From Lachnospiraceae bacterium UBA1258 (lineage in GTDB: Bacteria; Bacillota; Clostridia; Lachnospirales; Lachnospiraceae), in the NCBI GenBank assembly GCA_002308235.1, contig DBVS01000001.1, forward strand, positions 591 to 17,846: 17,256 bases of DNA, read 5' to 3'. The first letter of the stretch is position 1; each line of letters starts with the position of its first letter. The notes below the pieces were generated by a model. That model saw only the letters and a list, made by a program, of their open reading frames with translations, was not told the origin of the DNA and did no database searches. The position numbers and the translations under genes are program-made. This document shows, piece after piece, positions 15,469 to 17,256 of the stretch.

Positions 15469-17182
15469 TGCGTCTCCTTCCGTATCCTTTTTCTTTGTAG
15501 TATTTTTCTTTTTCCAGATACATACGTCTGTCGGCTTCCACATAGACTCTCGCTGCCGTAGGATGCTCCAGTTCATCCGAATAGCAAAAACCGCAGGAAT
15601 AGCTGATCTTGGTGGTCTCGGTCATATCGTTTACCTTCGAAACGAGGATCTCGAGAGCCGCAACCGTGGCATCAACCTTGTAATTTGCGGAATCCGGAAC
15701 GATGACTACAAATTCGTCACCGCCCATTCTGCCGATGCTTTCTCCGTTGCAATAGACTTTCTTTAAACAATCGGAGAAGTTAACGATCAGTTCGTCGCCC
15801 TTTTCGTGACCGAAATTGTCGTTCACCTGTTTTAAGTTGTTAAGGTCGAACTGCATGATGGCAAAGTTCTTACCCTCTTCATCAATCTCCTTGAAGATCT
15901 CTTCGATACGGCGTCTGGTGTTAAGCCCCGTCAGCACGTCATTGTAGGCAAGCTTCACAAGAAGCCTGTTCTCAGCCTCTACAGAGACGGTACGACGGTA
16001 TTCGTTGATGAAGTCGGCAAACATTGCCATGATAAATACAAAGGCGCCTGCGGCGGTATAAGTCCTGTATTCGCCCTGGGTTCCGGCAATTTTCGAGAAC
16101 CTGACGAAGGCGTACACGATTATATCGCGAAGGCTGAAAGCAAGAAGGGCCACAACTCCCCAGATCAAAAGTCTGTGCTTCTTTTCGCCCACGGCATCCC
16201 TTACGATCAGGAATGCGGCATAGCATACCACAGCCAGGATGATTGCAAGGTAAGGGCCGAACAGCACGGGGAAGTGTGCAATATTCATGAAATTAAGCAA
16301 AACCGCTACTACGAAAAGCTGTATGAGACAAAGCACGACGGCGAAATAAATCCTGATTTCCCATTTTCTTTCGCGTCTCTCAACATCTTCCCGAAAATAA
16401 AGTATCAGCGGCAAGGGGCTTAAGTAAAGACTCATGTATTCAAGATAGGACTTAAGATACAGTCTCTCCGTAAAAAGCAGGTTCAAATCGTAGCTGCACA
16501 AAGACCAGCTGCCGATGCACAGGGAAAAAACGCCTATGCAGAACAGTCTTTCAATGGAGAAGGACTTGAAATACATGCAGAAAGTAACCACGGTGATGGC
16601 AAATCCCGCAGTGATAAGAGACAGCGCCACCGCAAGGGGAAGCTGTCGCTCCGTAAGATAATCCACTATTTCATGAGTTCCGTCGGAAATGACCGGAGGA
16701 TTGATTGTTGAAAAAGCATTTTCCTCGGCTATGAAAACAGTGATCTTGAGAGTTTTCCCGGCGCTGTCGTCGGGAAGAGCTATAAATCTGTTTCCGGAAC
16801 CGGTAAGGTATCCTTTATCATATTCATCATATCCGCAGGAAAATATTCTTTGAGTATCGACGTATACGTCCATAACGGAATATGCGGAACGTATACGCAA
16901 AGAAGGACGTTCGGGGAGTTCTTCGGGAAGGGTGGTGGAAAGAACAAACCAGTCACCCCTCACAAGACCCTTGACGTGGTATTCGTCAAGATCGACGTCT
17001 TCGAGTATTTCAATATTCTGTTCGCCGGCACGGGTAAGCTTTACCGTCCAGCCTTTACTCAGCTCAACCTTGTCATACCGGGTTCTTACGATACCCGCCC
17101 GAATGTAAACGGCTATAAAACTTACCGCCACAAACAGGAACAGTATGACATGGAGCGCCGCCGATCTCCATTTTTTCACCAC
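15461..17182 (-). CDS. Membrane diguanylate cyclase with 7TMR-DISM-like sensor
   Basis: Predicted to make cyclic di-GMP from two GTP in response to an outside signal. The 573 residues comprise an N-terminal membrane anchor (about 9-28), an extracellular domain (about 30-178) resembling the carbohydrate-binding-like 7TMR-DISM module, about seven membrane spans (181-393), a short helical linker and a GGDEF domain (about 408-568). The active-site GGDEF (487-491) is intact, with NDVLTGLNTRR at 414-424 and the metal Asp446. The product-inhibition I-site RxxD is absent (Cys478 and Glu481 instead). No EAL domain is present. Translation starts at GTG 17182, after GAAGG seven bases upstream; a second GTG follows at once. 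First gene of an operon with GH43. Confidence 0.9.
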   Translation of the reverse strand: MVKKWRSAALHVILFLFVAVSFIAVYIRAGIVRTRYDKVELSKGWTVKLTRAGEQNIEILEDVDLDEYHVKGLVRGDWFVLSTTLPEELPERPSLRIRSAYSVMDVYVDTQRIFSCGYDEYDKGYLTGSGNRFIALPDDSAGKTLKITVFIAEENAFSTINPPVISDGTHEIVDYLTERQLPLAVALSLITAGFAITVVTFCMYFKSFSIERLFCIGVFSLCIGSWSLCSYDLNLLFTERLYLKSYLEYMSLYLSPLPLILYFREDVERRERKWEIRIYFAVVLCLIQLFVVAVLLNFMNIAHFPVLFGPYLAIILAVVCYAAFLIVRDAVGEKKHRLLIWGVVALLAFSLRDIIVYAFVRFSKIAGTQGEYRTYTAAGAFVFIMAMFADFINEYRRTVSVEAENRLLVKLAYNDVLTGLNTRRRIEEIFKEIDEEGKNFAIMQFDLNNLKQVNDNFGHEKGDELIVNFSDCLKKVYCNGESIGRMGGDEFVVIVPDSANYKVDATVAALEILVSKVNDMTETTKISYSCGFCYSDELEHPTAARVYVEADRRMYLEKEKYYKEKGYGRRRSD

Positions 17183-17211
17183 AAAAACACCTTCTCAAGG
17201 ACTTTTGCCTT

Positions 17212-17240
17212 ATTATAAAGGCATTCCTGCGTATTTTCAA
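17212..17240 (-). promoter_or_regulatory. Predicted promoter of the cyclase-GH43 operon
   Basis: On the minus strand TTGAAA, exactly 17 bases and a perfect TATAAT form the best consensus promoter in the window. The leader is only about 25 bases, so little room exists for leader-based control. Confidence 0.8.
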
Positions 17241-17256
17241 GAATATACTTTATTTC

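Overview
The window looks like part of the chromosome of a carbohydrate-degrading Firmicute, most likely a Lachnospiraceae member (Butyrivibrio-like gut or rumen bacterium). The evidence is: strong GGAGG-type ribosome sites, sigma-A type promoters, a Gram-positive lipoprotein binding protein with a Ser/Ala-rich linker, a short (type 2) ArgC, and a sugar ABC importer with no ATPase gene beside it. The genus is inference from protein style; no search was possible. All genes except two (a small 87-residue protein and an AraC regulator) lie on the minus strand. I see no mobile element, CRISPR array, tRNA or rRNA.

Region 1 (13-1455): gmd, making GDP-4-keto-6-deoxymannose for fucose-type cell-surface sugars, is divergent from a small uncharacterised cytoplasmic protein. 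Their predicted promoters share the same -35 DNA. Region 2 (1457-4518): galE plus a GH127 beta-L-arabinofuranosidase, joined by a one-base TAATG stop/start overlap. Region 3 (4624-6446): argC plus rsmI, housekeeping genes joined by the same TAATG overlap, behind a strong extended -10 promoter.

Region 4 (6587-14325) is a sugar uptake and depolymerisation locus. It holds a GH4 enzyme with the CHEV motif of alpha-galacturonidases (LplD-like), a divergent AraC-type regulator, and an operon reading solute-binding lipoprotein, permease, permease, then an uncharacterised 679-residue helical-barrel glycosidase-like protein. The layout recalls the B. subtilis lplABCD cluster. The GH4 gene and the binding-protein operon carry promoter-like elements alike at 21 of 31 positions, so they may be co-regulated.

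Region 5 (14562-17240): a membrane diguanylate cyclase (7TMR-DISM-like sensor plus GGDEF) whose stop overlaps the GTG start of a cytoplasmic GH43 enzyme. The pair has its own consensus promoter and terminator.

Working model (inference): short pectin- or arabinan-derived oligosaccharides carrying galacturonate and L-arabinofuranose are imported intact by the ABC system, powered by an ATPase encoded elsewhere. They are then trimmed in the cytoplasm by GH4, GH127, GH43 and the 679-residue protein, with GalE feeding galactose into central metabolism. The most novel items are the 679-residue protein, the cyclic-di-GMP/GH43 coupling and the paired promoter elements.
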